A stretch of 64,000 nt of DNA from Burkholderiales bacterium Ga0077547. Its GTDB lineage: Bacteria; Pseudomonadota; Gammaproteobacteria; Burkholderiales; Burkholderiaceae_C. Below the pieces are notes generated by a model, which worked only from the letters and a program-made list of their open reading frames with translations, was not told the DNA's origin and ran no database searches. Positions 10,767-19,536 of this stretch are shown in pieces; positions within the stretch are counted from its first letter, which is position 1; every line of letters starts with the position of its first letter. The stretch covers positions 51,147-115,146 of the forward strand of contig LNEY01000029.1 of NCBI GenBank assembly GCA_001464195.1, written 5' to 3'. A program made the translations under genes and the position numbers.

Positions 10767-12016
10767 TGCCGACCAAGAAGACGATTCCGCGCACCGCCTT
10801 GCCTGAGGGCTTGCGCATCGACACGCTGGCGGTGCGTGAAGGTTTGCCGCGCACGCAGTGGGGCGAGAACTCCGAAGCGCTTTTCCTGACCAGCAGCTTC
10901 GTGCAGCCCGATGCCGCGACCGCCGCCGCGCGCTTCGCGAACGAGGAAGAGGCGTTCATCTATTCGCGCTTCACCAACCCGACGGTGACGATGTTCGAGC
11001 GGCGCCTGGCGGCACTCGAAGGCAGCGAGGCGTGCATCGCCACCTCGAGCGGCATGTCTGCCATCTTGCTCACCGCCATGGCCCTGTTGAAGGCGGGCGA
11101 CCACGTCATCTGCTCGCGCAGCGTGTTTGGCTCGACCATCTCGCTGCTGGGCCGCGAGTTCGCGAAGTTCGGCGTTGAAACCACTTTCGTGTCGCAGTCC
11201 GACGTGGGCGAATGGCAGCGCGCTGTGCGTCCGACCACGAAGCTGTTGTTCGCCGAGTCACCCACCAACCCGCTGACCGAGGTCTGCGACATCCGCGCGC
11301 TCGCTGAAGTGGCCCACGGCGCAAAGGCGCTGCTGGCGGTCGACAACTGCTTTTGCACGCCGGCACTGCAAAGGCCGATCAACTACGGCGCCGACCTCAT
11401 CATCCATTCGGGCACCAAGTACCTCGACGGGCAAGGGCGCGTGCTGGCAGGCGCGGTGTGCGGCCCTGAACAGCTGATCAACGACCAGTTCGTGCCGGTG
11501 ATGCGCAGCGCGGGCATGACGCTGGCTGCCTTCAACGCCTGGGTCGTGCTGAAGGGGCTGGAAACCTTGTCGATCCGCATGCAGGCGCAGAGCGAACGCG
11601 CGCTGCAGCTGGCCACTTGGCTGGAGCAGCAGCCGCAGATCGAGCGGGTTTTCTACCCCGGCCTGAAGTCGCACCCGCAGCACCAACTGGCCATGGCGCA
11701 GCAGTCGGGCTGCGGCGGCGCGGTGCTGTCGTTCACCGTCAAGGCGCATACGCCAGGTGATGGCGACACCGCAGCCGATGCGGCACGACGGGCGGCCTTC
11801 CATGTGATCGACAGCACCCGCGTGTGCTCGATCACCGCCAACCTCGGCGACACCAAGACCACGATCACCCACCCGGCCAGCACCTCGCACGGGCGGCTCA
11901 CCGAAGTGCAGCGTCAGGCGGCTGGAATCACGCAAGGCCTGGTGCGCGTCTCTGTCGGCCTCGATGATGTGGAAGACCTGAAAGACGACCTGTCGCGCGG
12001 GCTGAACTCAATTTGA
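10766..12016 (+). CDS. metZ: O-succinylhomoserine sulfhydrylase
   Basis: A PLP enzyme of the Cys/Met metabolism family that makes homocysteine directly from O-succinylhomoserine and sulfide. The 416-residue protein has the PLP lysine in [14 protein letters not shown] (about residue 214), SSGMSAI near residue 94 and the C-terminal [13 protein letters not shown]. The purF-metZ linkage is typical for MetZ of beta- and gammaproteobacteria and favours this over cystathionine gamma-synthase or MetY. The start overlaps the purF stop. Confidence 0.92.
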   Translation: MPTKKTIPRTALPEGLRIDTLAVREGLPRTQWGENSEALFLTSSFVQPDAATAAARFANEEEAFIYSRFTNPTVTMFERRLAALEGSEACIATSSGMSAILLTAMALLKAGDHVICSRSVFGSTISLLGREFAKFGVETTFVSQSDVGEWQRAVRPTTKLLFAESPTNPLTEVCDIRALAEVAHGAKALLAVDNCFCTPALQRPINYGADLIIHSGTKYLDGQGRVLAGAVCGPEQLINDQFVPVMRSAGMTLAAFNAWVVLKGLETLSIRMQAQSERALQLATWLEQQPQIERVFYPGLKSHPQHQLAMAQQSGCGGAVLSFTVKAHTPGDGDTAADAARRAAFHVIDSTRVCSITANLGDTKTTITHPASTSHGRLTEVQRQAAGITQGLVRVSVGLDDVEDLKDDLSRGLNSI

Positions 12017-12041
12017 AAATGCCTGGCGCATTGCATCACCC

Positions 12042-13457
12042 ATGACCCGAAAAGTTCGCACGCGCATCGCGCCGTCGCCCACTGGCTTCCTCCACCTGGG
12101 AACCGCCCGCACCGCGCTGTTTTCGTGGGCGTTTGCGCGCCATCACGGTGGCGACTTCATTCTTCGCATCGAAGACACCGACGAGGCGCGCTCGACGCAA
12201 GAGGCCGTCGACCAGATCATGGCCGCCATGAAGTGGCTGAACCTGGCGCACGACGAAGGCCCGTTCTTCCAGATGCAGCGCCTCGACCGCTACCGCGAAG
12301 TGATTGGTCAGATGCTGAACGACGGCACGGCGTACCCCTGCTACTGCACGCCGGCCGAACTCGACGAGATGCGCGAGGCCCAGCGCGCACGCGGCGACAA
12401 GCCACGCTACGACGGCCGCTGGCGGCCTGAGCCCGGCAAGCAGTTGCCGGCGGCTCCGGACGGTGTGAGGCCGGTGATCCGCTTTCGCAACCCGCCGAGT
12501 GGTGCGGTCAGCTGGGACGACATGGTCAAGGGCCCGATCACGATCTCCAACGCCGAACTCGACGATCTGATCATTGCCCGCCCAGGGGCTGATGCCGCCA
12601 CGCTGATTGGTACGCCCACCTATAACTTCTGCGTCGTCGTCGACGACTGGGACATGGACATCAGCCATGTGATACGCGGCGATGACCACGTCAACAACAC
12701 ACCGCGACAGATCAACATCTTGCGCGCACTGGGCGCGGAGCTGCCTGTCTACGGCCATGTGCCGATGATCCTCGGGCCCGACGGCGACAAACTGTCCAAG
12801 CGCCATGGCGCGGTCAGCGTCACCCAGTACGAAGCCGCCGGCTACCTGCCCGAGGCGATGCTCAATTATCTGGCGCGCCTGGGCTGGAGCCACGGCGACG
12901 ACGAGCTGTTCAGCCGCGAGCAGCTGGTGTCGTGGTTCGATGGCCAGCATCTGGCCAAGAGCCCGGCGCAGTGGGACGCGGCCAAGCTCAACTGGGTCAA
13001 CGCCCATTACCTCAAGGCCTTGCCTGAGGACGCGCTCGCTGCGCACGTGGTGGCTCGATTTGCAGATCGAGGCATGACCGTGGTGCCCGGCGCTCAGCTC
13101 AGCCGCATGTGCGCGCTGTTCAAGGACCGGTGCGCGACGACGGTGGAGCTGTGCGACTGGCTGGCCATGTACTTCTCAGAGGTCGCCCCGAGTGCAGAAG
13201 ACGTGGCCACGCATGTCACCGATGCGGTGAAGCCGGCGGTGAACAGCCTGCGCGACAAGCTCGCTGGCGTCGAATGGACCAAACCTGCGATCAGCGCTGC
13301 CATCAAGGAGGTCATCACCGCCCACGGCATCAAGATGCCAACGCTGGCGCACGCCGTTCGCGTGCTGGTTTGCGGTCGCGCGCAAACGCCTTCCATCGAT
13401 GCCGTGCTCGAGCTGTTTCCACGTGATGTCGTGCTCGCCCGATTGCGAGGCGGCTGA
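12042..13457 (+). CDS. gltX: Glutamyl-tRNA synthetase
   Basis: A class I synthetase that charges tRNA-Glu. The 471-residue protein has the HIGH-type motif as HLGT (residues 18-21, [17 protein letters not shown]), a short CYCTP insert and the KLSKR loop near residue 250 ([10 protein letters not shown]). The C-terminal all-helical anticodon-binding domain follows. It stands 25 bases after metZ and is followed by three tRNA genes, one of them the substrate tRNA-Glu. Confidence 0.97.
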   Translation: MTRKVRTRIAPSPTGFLHLGTARTALFSWAFARHHGGDFILRIEDTDEARSTQEAVDQIMAAMKWLNLAHDEGPFFQMQRLDRYREVIGQMLNDGTAYPCYCTPAELDEMREAQRARGDKPRYDGRWRPEPGKQLPAAPDGVRPVIRFRNPPSGAVSWDDMVKGPITISNAELDDLIIARPGADAATLIGTPTYNFCVVVDDWDMDISHVIRGDDHVNNTPRQINILRALGAELPVYGHVPMILGPDGDKLSKRHGAVSVTQYEAAGYLPEAMLNYLARLGWSHGDDELFSREQLVSWFDGQHLAKSPAQWDAAKLNWVNAHYLKALPEDALAAHVVARFADRGMTVVPGAQLSRMCALFKDRCATTVELCDWLAMYFSEVAPSAEDVATHVTDAVKPAVNSLRDKLAGVEWTKPAISAAIKEVITAHGIKMPTLAHAVRVLVCGRAQTPSIDAVLELFPRDVVLARLRGG

Positions 13458-13472
13458 AAATCTGGCTATACT
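13443..13472 (+). promoter_or_regulatory. Candidate sigma-70 promoter of the tRNA cluster
   Basis: TTGCGA (13443-13448) and TATACT (13467-13472) are separated by 18 bases; the latter differs from TATAAT at one base. The -35 element sits inside the last codons of gltX. A start near 13479 would give a leader of about 85 bases before tRNA-Ala. Inferred from sequence only. Confidence 0.5.
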
Positions 13473-13565
13473 CTTGGTCTCGCTTGAACAGCGCGAAGCG
13501 ATGTGGAAATCAACCTCTGCATCACTTCCCCGAGGGATGCCGGAAGCTCGCGACTGGCAGCAAAG

Positions 13566-13641
<76 letters not shown>

Positions 13642-13702
13642 ACGACAGGCAGTTCATCGCCGGTTGAAGGCGGCGCGCAGTTCAAGTCATGACGCAGGAT
13701 TT

Positions 13703-13778
13703 GTCCCCTTCGTCTAGAGGCCTAGGACACCACCCTTTCACGGTGATTACAGGGGTTCGAATCCCCTAGGGGACGCCA
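13703..13778 (+). tRNA. tRNA-Glu (TTC anticodon)
   Basis: A 76-base cloverleaf with encoded CCA. The acceptor arm is GTCCCCT/AGGGGAC, the anticodon loop CTTTCAC gives TTC, and the T arm is AGGGGTTCGAATCCCCT. It closely resembles E. coli tRNA-Glu. It is located downstream of gltX, the gene for its own synthetase. Confidence 0.97.
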
Positions 13779-13849
13779 AGCTTGAGTGAGGCTTGCAGCA
13801 GTATCTGAAAAGAGAGTGCTGGAAACTCGCTCCGCACCATGTGCGTACT

Positions 13850-13926
13850 GGAGTGGTAGTTCAGTTGGTTAGAATACCGGCCTGTCACGCCGGGGGTCGC
13901 GGGTTCGAGTCCCGTCCACTCCGCCA
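13850..13926 (+). tRNA. tRNA-Asp (GTC anticodon)
   Basis: A 77-base cloverleaf with encoded CCA. The acceptor arm is GGAGTGG/CCACTCC, the anticodon loop CTGTCAC gives GTC, and the T arm contains GGGTTCGAGTCCC. It is the last tRNA of the cluster and is followed 11 bases later by a strong terminator. Confidence 0.97.
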
Positions 13927-13937
13927 ACGATTCAAAG

Positions 13938-13975
13938 CGGGGCAATCACTTAGCGGTGATTGCCCCGTTTTTCTT
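13938..13975 (+). terminator. Rho-independent terminator of the tRNA cluster
   Basis: A perfect 12-bp stem, CGGGGCAATCAC (13938-13949) with GTGATTGCCCCG (13956-13967), has a six-base loop and is followed by a T-rich tract (TTTTTCTTTT). It ends the tRNA-Ala/Glu/Asp transcript. Confidence 0.93.
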
Positions 13976-14244
13976 TTGAAACTGCTTTTGGAATACGACC
14001 GACGCGACGCTGCAATCCGTCGTGCGCCTGTACATGTGCAAGCAGCCTCTGTGGCCAACCCTTCGCGCCGCGAATACTTGAGACGCTAGACGTTCTCCTT
14101 GCCTTATTGCAGGCTGTCTGTTCCCGCCGGCCACGCGGGGTACGGGTTATGTTTTGCTTTGCCCCTCAGGTGCGGGGTTGCCGCGGTGCTGGGAATCGCT
14201 ACTATCTTTTTTGCGACCCTTTTCTATTCGTCGGAGATGCGTTT
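13976..14244. other. Intergenic region before the PEP-CTERM gene
   Basis: With the terminator, this makes just over 300 bases without a gene. The only things seen are a weak promoter candidate near 14178-14205 and a ribosome binding site (GGAGA at 14233-14237). Short open frames here have no recognisable protein features. Confidence 0.5.
14178..14205 (+). promoter_or_regulatory. Possible promoter for the PEP-CTERM gene
   Basis: TTGCCG (14178-14183) and TACTAT (14200-14205) have a 16-base spacer and would give a leader of about 33 bases before the ATG at 14245. The match is moderate and unsupported by other evidence. Confidence 0.3.
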
Positions 14245-15048
14245 ATGAATCGCTTTGCCGTTCTTGCATTGCTCGCCGTCGGCATGACAGGCGCCCAGGC
14301 CGCGAGTACCGTGGCCCTGTACGAGTTCAACGGCAACTTCGATCCCGCGTCTGGGGTTGGCTCCGGCGCTTCGGCCCTCGTGAGTGTCGATCCGCTCGCC
14401 AAGGGCGCCTTCATCAACGATACGGTCAACGGTATCGCTCGCACCGTGTTCCGGTTCGACGGTGCCGCTTTTCCGTCTAGCGATCAGGGTGGCCTGCAGT
14501 TCGTCAATGCCGATCTGATGAGCCCCAACAGCTATTCGATCGAAGCCTATTTCAGCTTTGACGCGGTTTCCGGCTGGCGGCGCATCATCGACACCCGAGA
14601 CCGGACCGAAGACACTGGCTTTTATGTGCTCAACGGGGGGCTCCAGCTCTATCCCTCGAACGTCGGCCAGGGCACCTTTGGTGCCAATGTCTACAACCAC
14701 GTGATCCTCAGCTTCGACGGCTCCACAGCTGTGGCCTATCTGGACGGCATTGCGCAATCGACGCAGTCGACCGACTATTACTCGTTGCCTGCGTCGAACG
14801 TCATCAGCCTGTTCCTCGACAACACCGTCAGCGTCGCGCCGAACGAGTACTCGGCGGGCAAGATCGCGTGGGCACGCTTCTACGACGGGGCGTTGAACGC
14901 TGACGAGGCCTTGGCGGCCTACCGGTCGGCGATCGATTTCGAGGTGCCGTCTCCGGTTCCGGAACCCTCGACCTATGCGCTCATGCTGGCCGGTGTCGCT
15001 GCAGTGATGCTGGTGGTGCAGCGCCGGCGTCACACCGCGCTGAGCTGA
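14245..15048 (+). CDS. LamG-like PEP-CTERM sorting-domain protein
   Basis: A 267-residue secreted protein: signal peptide MNRFAVLALLAVGMTGAQA, a lectin/LamG-like beta-sandwich region (about residues 20-230, with VALYEFNGNFD, SIEAYFSF and AVAYLDG) and a PEP-CTERM tail with VPEPSTYALML, a hydrophobic helix and the basic end RRRRH. PEP-CTERM tails are processed by an exosortase (EpsH/XrtA type) and such proteins are associated with exopolysaccharide. No exosortase or polysaccharide operon is in this window. The frame extends upstream to 13960 but the ATG at 14245, with GGAGA seven bases before, starts a clean signal peptide. The ligand is unknown. Confidence 0.88.
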   Translation: MNRFAVLALLAVGMTGAQAASTVALYEFNGNFDPASGVGSGASALVSVDPLAKGAFINDTVNGIARTVFRFDGAAFPSSDQGGLQFVNADLMSPNSYSIEAYFSFDAVSGWRRIIDTRDRTEDTGFYVLNGGLQLYPSNVGQGTFGANVYNHVILSFDGSTAVAYLDGIAQSTQSTDYYSLPASNVISLFLDNTVSVAPNEYSAGKIAWARFYDGALNADEALAAYRSAIDFEVPSPVPEPSTYALMLAGVAAVMLVVQRRRHTALS

Positions 15049-15268
15049 CAGCGGCTCTCGCGCCTCACCAGGCTCCAGGCGCCGCGCGACCTGTCGCGCG
15101 TCAGCGGCGGTGCATCCGCTTGCCGACACGAAGTCTTTCGAAAGGTCGGCCGAGGGAAGAAAGCGGGGGCATGACGCGCCTAGGGCAGTCGCTTGCGAGT
15201 TATGCGTCTGAGCCAGATACCGGCCGGGGGCGCGCATCGCCGAATGACCCAGCCTGCACAATCCCGCC

Positions 15269-15952
15269 ATGAGCTATCTGCGCTGGGTGGTCCGTACCAA
15301 ACGACATCCGTCTGCGATCCTGCTGCTCGTGCAACTGGCCGGCATGGTGCTGTATCCGTTCATCGAAAGCACCGACGCAGGACGCATTGCGTTCGGGGTT
15401 TTCGGCATCGTGGTGCTGATCATCACGACCGGCATGGTGCGATTCACTCCGGGGCTGACATGGGTGTCAGTCTGCATCGCAGCGCCGGCCATCGTGATGC
15501 TGGCCTTGCAGGCGATGTTCGGCATGCCTCAGTTGCTGGTGGCCTCGTCGGCGCTCGAAGCGGTGTTCTACTTCTACGCCGCCGGCAGCTTGATCTCCTA
15601 CATGCTGAAGGACAGGCGCGCCACCACCGACGAGCTGTTTGCCGCGGGCGCCACCTTCACCTTGCTGGCCTGGGGCTTCACCTACCTGTTTTTGCTGTTG
15701 CAGGCACTGCAGCCCGGTTGTTTTGCTGCCGCCGTGAACCCGACCGAGCCGCGTACCTGGACCGAGTTGATGTACATGAGCTTCGCACTGCTGTCGAGCA
15801 CCGGCATCGGCGACGTCATTCCGATCACGCCCCACGCAAGGGCCCTCGCAGCGCTGGAGATGTTCGTTGGCGTGATGTATCTGGCCGCGGTCGTGTCGCG
15901 GCTCATCGGGCTCACCTTGCAGGAGCAGCGCGGCCACGATGGAAGACGTTGA
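15269..15952 (+). CDS. Two-pore-helix-type ion channel family protein
   Basis: A 227-residue membrane protein with about six hydrophobic segments. The last two flank a pore-loop-like sequence, YMSFALLSSTGIGDVIPITPHARALAALE, resembling the Ion_trans_2 (potassium channel) filter region. The filter reads TGIGD instead of TVGYGD, so potassium selectivity should not be assumed. No cytoplasmic RCK or cyclic-nucleotide domain follows. It is a single gene, about 220 bases after the PEP-CTERM gene and 90 before yceI. Confidence 0.7.
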   Translation: MSYLRWVVRTKRHPSAILLLVQLAGMVLYPFIESTDAGRIAFGVFGIVVLIITTGMVRFTPGLTWVSVCIAAPAIVMLALQAMFGMPQLLVASSALEAVFYFYAAGSLISYMLKDRRATTDELFAAGATFTLLAWGFTYLFLLLQALQPGCFAAAVNPTEPRTWTELMYMSFALLSSTGIGDVIPITPHARALAALEMFVGVMYLAAVVSRLIGLTLQEQRGHDGRR

Positions 15953-16042
15953 GGCACCGAAGTTGGCTTGATTCTGGCGACCGATCCGATGCGTGCGCCC
16001 GCATTCGACGATCGCGTCTGAGTCACTGACCTGGAGATTTGC

Positions 16043-16612
16043 ATGAAGACTTGTCTGATCACCGCCATGCTGCTTGCCGCCGTGGCGGCCCGTGCCGAAC
16101 CCACCGCGTACGCCATCGATCCGACCCACACCTTCCCCAGCTTCGAGGCTGACCACATGGGCATCTCGGTGTGGCGCGGCAAGTTCAACAAGAGCAGCGG
16201 CACGGTGCTTTACGACAAGGCGTCTGGCACCGGGTCGGTGGAGATCGTGACCGAACTGGCCAGCATCGACTTCGGCCTGGACGCGTTGAACACCTGGGCG
16301 CGCGGCAAGGACCTGTTTGAGGTGAAGAAGCATCCCCGCGCCGTCTTCAAGGGCAGCCTGCAGTCACCCGTGAACGGCGTGCCGACACAACTCGTGGGCG
16401 AGCTGACGATGCACGGCGTGACGCGCCCGCTGACGCTGGTGGTTCACTCGCTGAAGTGCATCCAGCACCCGATGCTCAAGCGCGACTACTGCGGTGCCGA
16501 TGCCAGTGGCAGCTTCAGCCGAGACGACTTCGGCCTGAGCGCGGGCAAGGACTACGGCTTCAAGATGAACGTTGACTTGCGCATTCAGGTCGAGGCTGTT
16601 GCGCAGCCTTGA
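16043..16612 (+). CDS. YceI family periplasmic protein
   Basis: A 189-residue protein with a signal peptide (MKTCLITAMLLAAVAARA) followed by the YceI lipocalin-like fold: YAIDPTHTFPSFEADHMGIS near the start, FDAL-like segments, MHGVTRPLTL and the end FGLSAGKDYGF...MNVDLRIQVEA. Family members bind isoprenoid lipids in the periplasm; the ligand here is unknown. The start is supported by GGAG six bases before the ATG. The 3' end lies ten bases from the convergent lrgB-like gene. Confidence 0.9.
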   Translation: MKTCLITAMLLAAVAARAEPTAYAIDPTHTFPSFEADHMGISVWRGKFNKSSGTVLYDKASGTGSVEIVTELASIDFGLDALNTWARGKDLFEVKKHPRAVFKGSLQSPVNGVPTQLVGELTMHGVTRPLTLVVHSLKCIQHPMLKRDYCGADASGSFSRDDFGLSAGKDYGFKMNVDLRIQVEAVAQP

Positions 16613-16621
16613 GGGCCGAGT

Positions 16622-17353
16622 TCAAAGCAGCGGCCCCAACACCCTCACCAACAAGGGAATCAGAAACGCCGTCGCGATGCTGTTGAGTGCGAGTGCCAGT
16701 GCAGCAAAGGCGCCGTTCACAGTGCCGACCTGCAGCGCTCGTGCGGTGCCGGCCGCGTGTGCCGCGATGCCAACCGAGAAGCCGCGCACAGCCGGGTCTT
16801 CGATGCGCAGCAGGTTCAGCAACCCGCGCGCCATCATTGCGCCGCTGATGCCGGTGACTGCCACCGCCATCGCGGCGAGCGCGGGCACGCCACCGATTTG
16901 CTCGGCCATGCTCATCGCAATCGGCAGCGTGGACGATTTCGGTGCCAGCGACATCAGCGTGCCGTGCGATGCGCCGAGCACCCGCCCGATGACCAGGGCG
17001 GACACGATCGCCACCGTCGAGCCCACCAGCAACGCCACGCCGATGGGCAGCCACATCGACTTCAAGCGTTCGAACTGTGCATACAGCGGGATGGCCAGTG
17101 CCACCGTGGCCGGGCCGATCAGAAAGTGCACGAACTTCGCGCCCTCGAAATACACGGGGTAGGGCGTTGCAGTGAAGTGCAGCACGCCGACCAGCCCCAC
17201 CACCGAGAGCAGGATCGGATTGACCAGCGAGTGCCCGCCACTGCGGGTGTACAGCCACAGCGCCGCCAGGTACACCAGCACCGTCACCGTCAGCCACAGC
17301 AGCGGTGAACTCGACAGGAAGACCCAGACCCGAAACAGTCCGACATCGGGCAT
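16622..17353 (-). CDS. lrgB: LrgB/CidB family membrane protein
   Basis: A 243-residue polytopic membrane protein with the family segments NPILLSVVGLVGVLHF, LLGPATVALAIPLYAQ, APKSSTLPIAMSMAEQIGG and RGFSVGIAAHAAGTARAL. LrgAB/CidAB systems are holin/antiholin-like or export pyruvate and related metabolites in different bacteria; which applies here cannot be told. It starts three bases after the lrgA-like gene, so the two form an operon. Confidence 0.9.
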   Translation of the reverse strand: MPDVGLFRVWVFLSSSPLLWLTVTVLVYLAALWLYTRSGGHSLVNPILLSVVGLVGVLHFTATPYPVYFEGAKFVHFLIGPATVALAIPLYAQFERLKSMWLPIGVALLVGSTVAIVSALVIGRVLGASHGTLMSLAPKSSTLPIAMSMAEQIGGVPALAAMAVAVTGISGAMMARGLLNLLRIEDPAVRGFSVGIAAHAAGTARALQVGTVNGAFAALALALNSIATAFLIPLLVRVLGPLL

Positions 17354-17356
17354 GGC

Positions 17357-17716
17357 CTACTCCGGCTCGCGGTTCGCGCCCGTCACGCGCAGCATCCAGC
17401 GCAGCGTGAGCGCCGTGGCGATCATGGTCACCGCCGTGCCCACGATGCAGGCGGCCATGAAGGGCAGCCATTCGCGCGCGATGCGATCGAAATACATCAT
17501 CACGCCGGTGACGGCGGGGATGAACAACAGCATCAGGTGGCGCAACAAGGCGTTCGCCGCGTCGCGCACTTCATCGGGCAGGCTGCCACGCATCAGCAGG
17601 CCGACGAACAGGAGCAGCATGCCGACCAGCGGCCCGGGTACGGGCAGCGAAAGGGCCTGCACCGCGACCTCGCCAATCAACTGGCACACCAACAGCAGTG
17701 CGAATCCGTGGACCAT
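17357..17716 (-). CDS. lrgA: LrgA/CidA family membrane protein
   Basis: A 119-residue protein with four membrane helices and the family motif LSLPVPGPLVGMLLLF, followed by ALLRHLMLLFIPAVTGVM. It is the holin-like partner of the downstream LrgB homologue. No LytTR or LysR regulator lies directly beside the pair. Confidence 0.9.
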   Translation of the reverse strand: MVHGFALLLVCQLIGEVAVQALSLPVPGPLVGMLLLFVGLLMRGSLPDEVRDAANALLRHLMLLFIPAVTGVMMYFDRIAREWLPFMAACIVGTAVTMIATALTLRWMLRVTGANREPE

Positions 17717-17742
17717 GGTGTCGTCTAATTTTCAGGTCGATG

Positions 17743-18612
17743 TTATCGCCAGGCATCACTGCCATCGACCTCGACGCGCCGCGTGATCCAGGCCGTCGGC
17801 ATCGCGTACATCACGTTGATGCGCGCGATGTACTTCGGCACCGGGCCGCGCACCGGGCTGCCCACATGCAGCACCGAGGTCGGCCCGAAGCCGTGGCGAA
17901 AGAACAAGGCCGAGCCCTTGGCCGGCTGCACATCGTGGCTGCTGCCATCGGGGCGGTACAGGCGTGTAGCACCTCCCTGCACGCCGTCCTCGGGTCCGTT
18001 CAGGTACAGCAGCATCGTCAAGCACGAGCGCAGGTGCGCAGGCCACTGCAGCATGCGACAGCGTTCGGTGTCCAGCGAAAAGCCGGGCCAGTCGCCGTCG
18101 GTGTGGCGATTGAATACATCGCCGTCGTCATAGCGGTACATGTTGAGCCGCTCCGACAGACGCGGGTGCAGCGTCATGCCATCGATGGTTGTTGGCAGCA
18201 GTGAGGCCATGCGCGCAAACACCGGGCCGAGAAATTCGAGGTCGGCCACCCAGTGCACCGACTTGTTGATGCGCATGCCGGGTGGCGTGGCGATGCCTGG
18301 GGCTGCGTCGCGGTAGCCGAACCGCTCGCTCGCCGCCACGACAGCGTCGGCCTCTGCGCTGTTCAACAGGTGGCGTATCTCGAACGCGAGCAGTCCCCCC
18401 AGGTCGATGTCGTGGCGCTGGGGGCGTGGCGCGTCCTCACTGCGCAAGGTGAGTGCGGCAGGTGGCGCGACGAACGCGTGGATCGGCGTGTCCGGCACCA
18501 CGCCACCTTGCGGCAACGAGCCCGGCAGCAAGGCGACCGTGCGGTGCGCTGGCCACGCTGCGCCGATGCTGTCATGCGCGGTCGCACGGGTCATCGCGGG
18601 CAGGTCATTCAT
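17743..18612 (-). CDS. 2OG-Fe(II) oxygenase (prolyl 4-hydroxylase-like)
   Basis: The 289-residue protein has the iron-binding HxD motif in RYDDGDVFNRHTDGDWPGF, the strand MLLYLNG...GGATRLY and a distal region GSALFFRHG...LHVG consistent with the second histidine, in the order of the prolyl 4-hydroxylase alpha-subunit fold. Such enzymes hydroxylate proteins or small molecules using oxygen, 2-oxoglutarate and Fe(II); the substrate is unknown. The frame is open to 18747; the ATG at 18612 (MNDLPAM) is the first reasonable start, although no clear ribosome binding site is seen. It is divergent from the BLUF gene across 239 bases. Confidence 0.75.
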   Translation of the reverse strand: MNDLPAMTRATAHDSIGAAWPAHRTVALLPGSLPQGGVVPDTPIHAFVAPPAALTLRSEDAPRPQRHDIDLGGLLAFEIRHLLNSAEADAVVAASERFGYRDAAPGIATPPGMRINKSVHWVADLEFLGPVFARMASLLPTTIDGMTLHPRLSERLNMYRYDDGDVFNRHTDGDWPGFSLDTERCRMLQWPAHLRSCLTMLLYLNGPEDGVQGGATRLYRPDGSSHDVQPAKGSALFFRHGFGPTSVLHVGSPVRGPVPKYIARINVMYAMPTAWITRRVEVDGSDAWR

Positions 18613-18851
18613 GGGAGAGCGCTGAGAAAAATCCTTGGGCCAGATTGTGGGCGACACGCGCGCGACACGACCAGTCTGGTTCGATCTTGCTGTACCTGGC
18701 CGAGAACTTCGGTGTCTTCCTGCCCCAGGACATCGACACCCGGACACAAGATCGTGTTTCTGCGACAGGTGCCTGAACGGGGCCCGTGGCCAGGGTTAAG
18801 CTCTGTCTGCAGACCCTCTGCGCACGCATCTACCTGGCCACTGGAGTTTCA

Positions 18852-19469
18852 ATGATTCAGATCGTCTACATCAGCAGCGCGGTGGCGCCTTGGTCGACCG
18901 AGCAACTGCTCGAACTGCTGCAGCAATGCCTGAAGAACAACTCGGCCCGTGGCGTGACCGGCATGCTGCTGTACGGCGAAGACACCTTTCTGCAGGCGCT
19001 GGAAGGTGACGACGCGGTGATCGACGATCTGGTCGAGAAGATTGCCCGCGATCCGCGCCACGCCAAGGTGCAGTTTCTGCATCGTCGGCCGATCGAACGG
19101 CGCCAGTACGCCGACTGGAGCATGGGCTTCAAGCGGATCTCCGAACGCGAGCTGACCGGCATCAAAGGTCTGAAGGACTTTGGCGCGAAGGACTTCAACT
19201 TCGATTACCTCGTGCGCAACGGCGGCATCGTCGATGCGCTGATGGACCACTACCGGGTGCCGCACTGGGATCCGCTGGTGCGCGAGCTCGACGCCAAGGA
19301 CAAGGTCATCGAGCATCTGAAGCAGGCGCTGCTGCAATCGCGGGGCAGCGTTGAAATCGCCACCCTCGTGCTGGAAAGCATTGCCGACGCGGGCAAGGCC
19401 GGCACGCTGAGCGATCGGCACATGCGTCTGTGCGAGTCGGCGCTGGCTGAACTGCGCGGCGCCAGCTGA
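18852..19469 (+). CDS. BLUF-domain blue-light sensor
   Basis: A 205-residue protein whose first ~95 residues form a BLUF (FAD-binding, blue-light) domain. The photocycle residues are visible: Y6 (IVYISS), N30 (NNSARGVTGMLLY), Q48 (FLQALEG), W89 and M91 (ADWSMGF). The remaining ~110 residues have no recognised output domain; they include helical, charged segments (LDAKDKVIEHLKQALLQSR). It is thus a short BLUF protein likely to act by protein-protein contact. The open frame reaches 18786, but the ATG at 18852 gives the domain start MIQIVY. It is divergent from the 2OG oxygenase and 67 bases before a LysR gene. Confidence 0.92.
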   Translation: MIQIVYISSAVAPWSTEQLLELLQQCLKNNSARGVTGMLLYGEDTFLQALEGDDAVIDDLVEKIARDPRHAKVQFLHRRPIERRQYADWSMGFKRISERELTGIKGLKDFGAKDFNFDYLVRNGGIVDALMDHYRVPHWDPLVRELDAKDKVIEHLKQALLQSRGSVEIATLVLESIADAGKAGTLSDRHMRLCESALAELRGAS

Positions 19470-19536
19470 GCGTGCGGGTCGACCGAGCCGCGGGCGTCGT
19501 GGCCAGGCACTGATCAGCAGGCCCGGGCACCCCACC

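Noticed and set aside
15083..15100. Hairpin CGCGCGAC/GTCGCGCG after the PEP-CTERM gene as a terminator
   Set aside because: The loop is only two to four bases and no T tract follows.
18794..18803. Shared GGTTAAGCTC before the BLUF gene and before glgP (about 24887) as a common regulatory motif
   Set aside because: A single 10-base identity at different distances from the starts; chance is likely and no -35 partner is seen.
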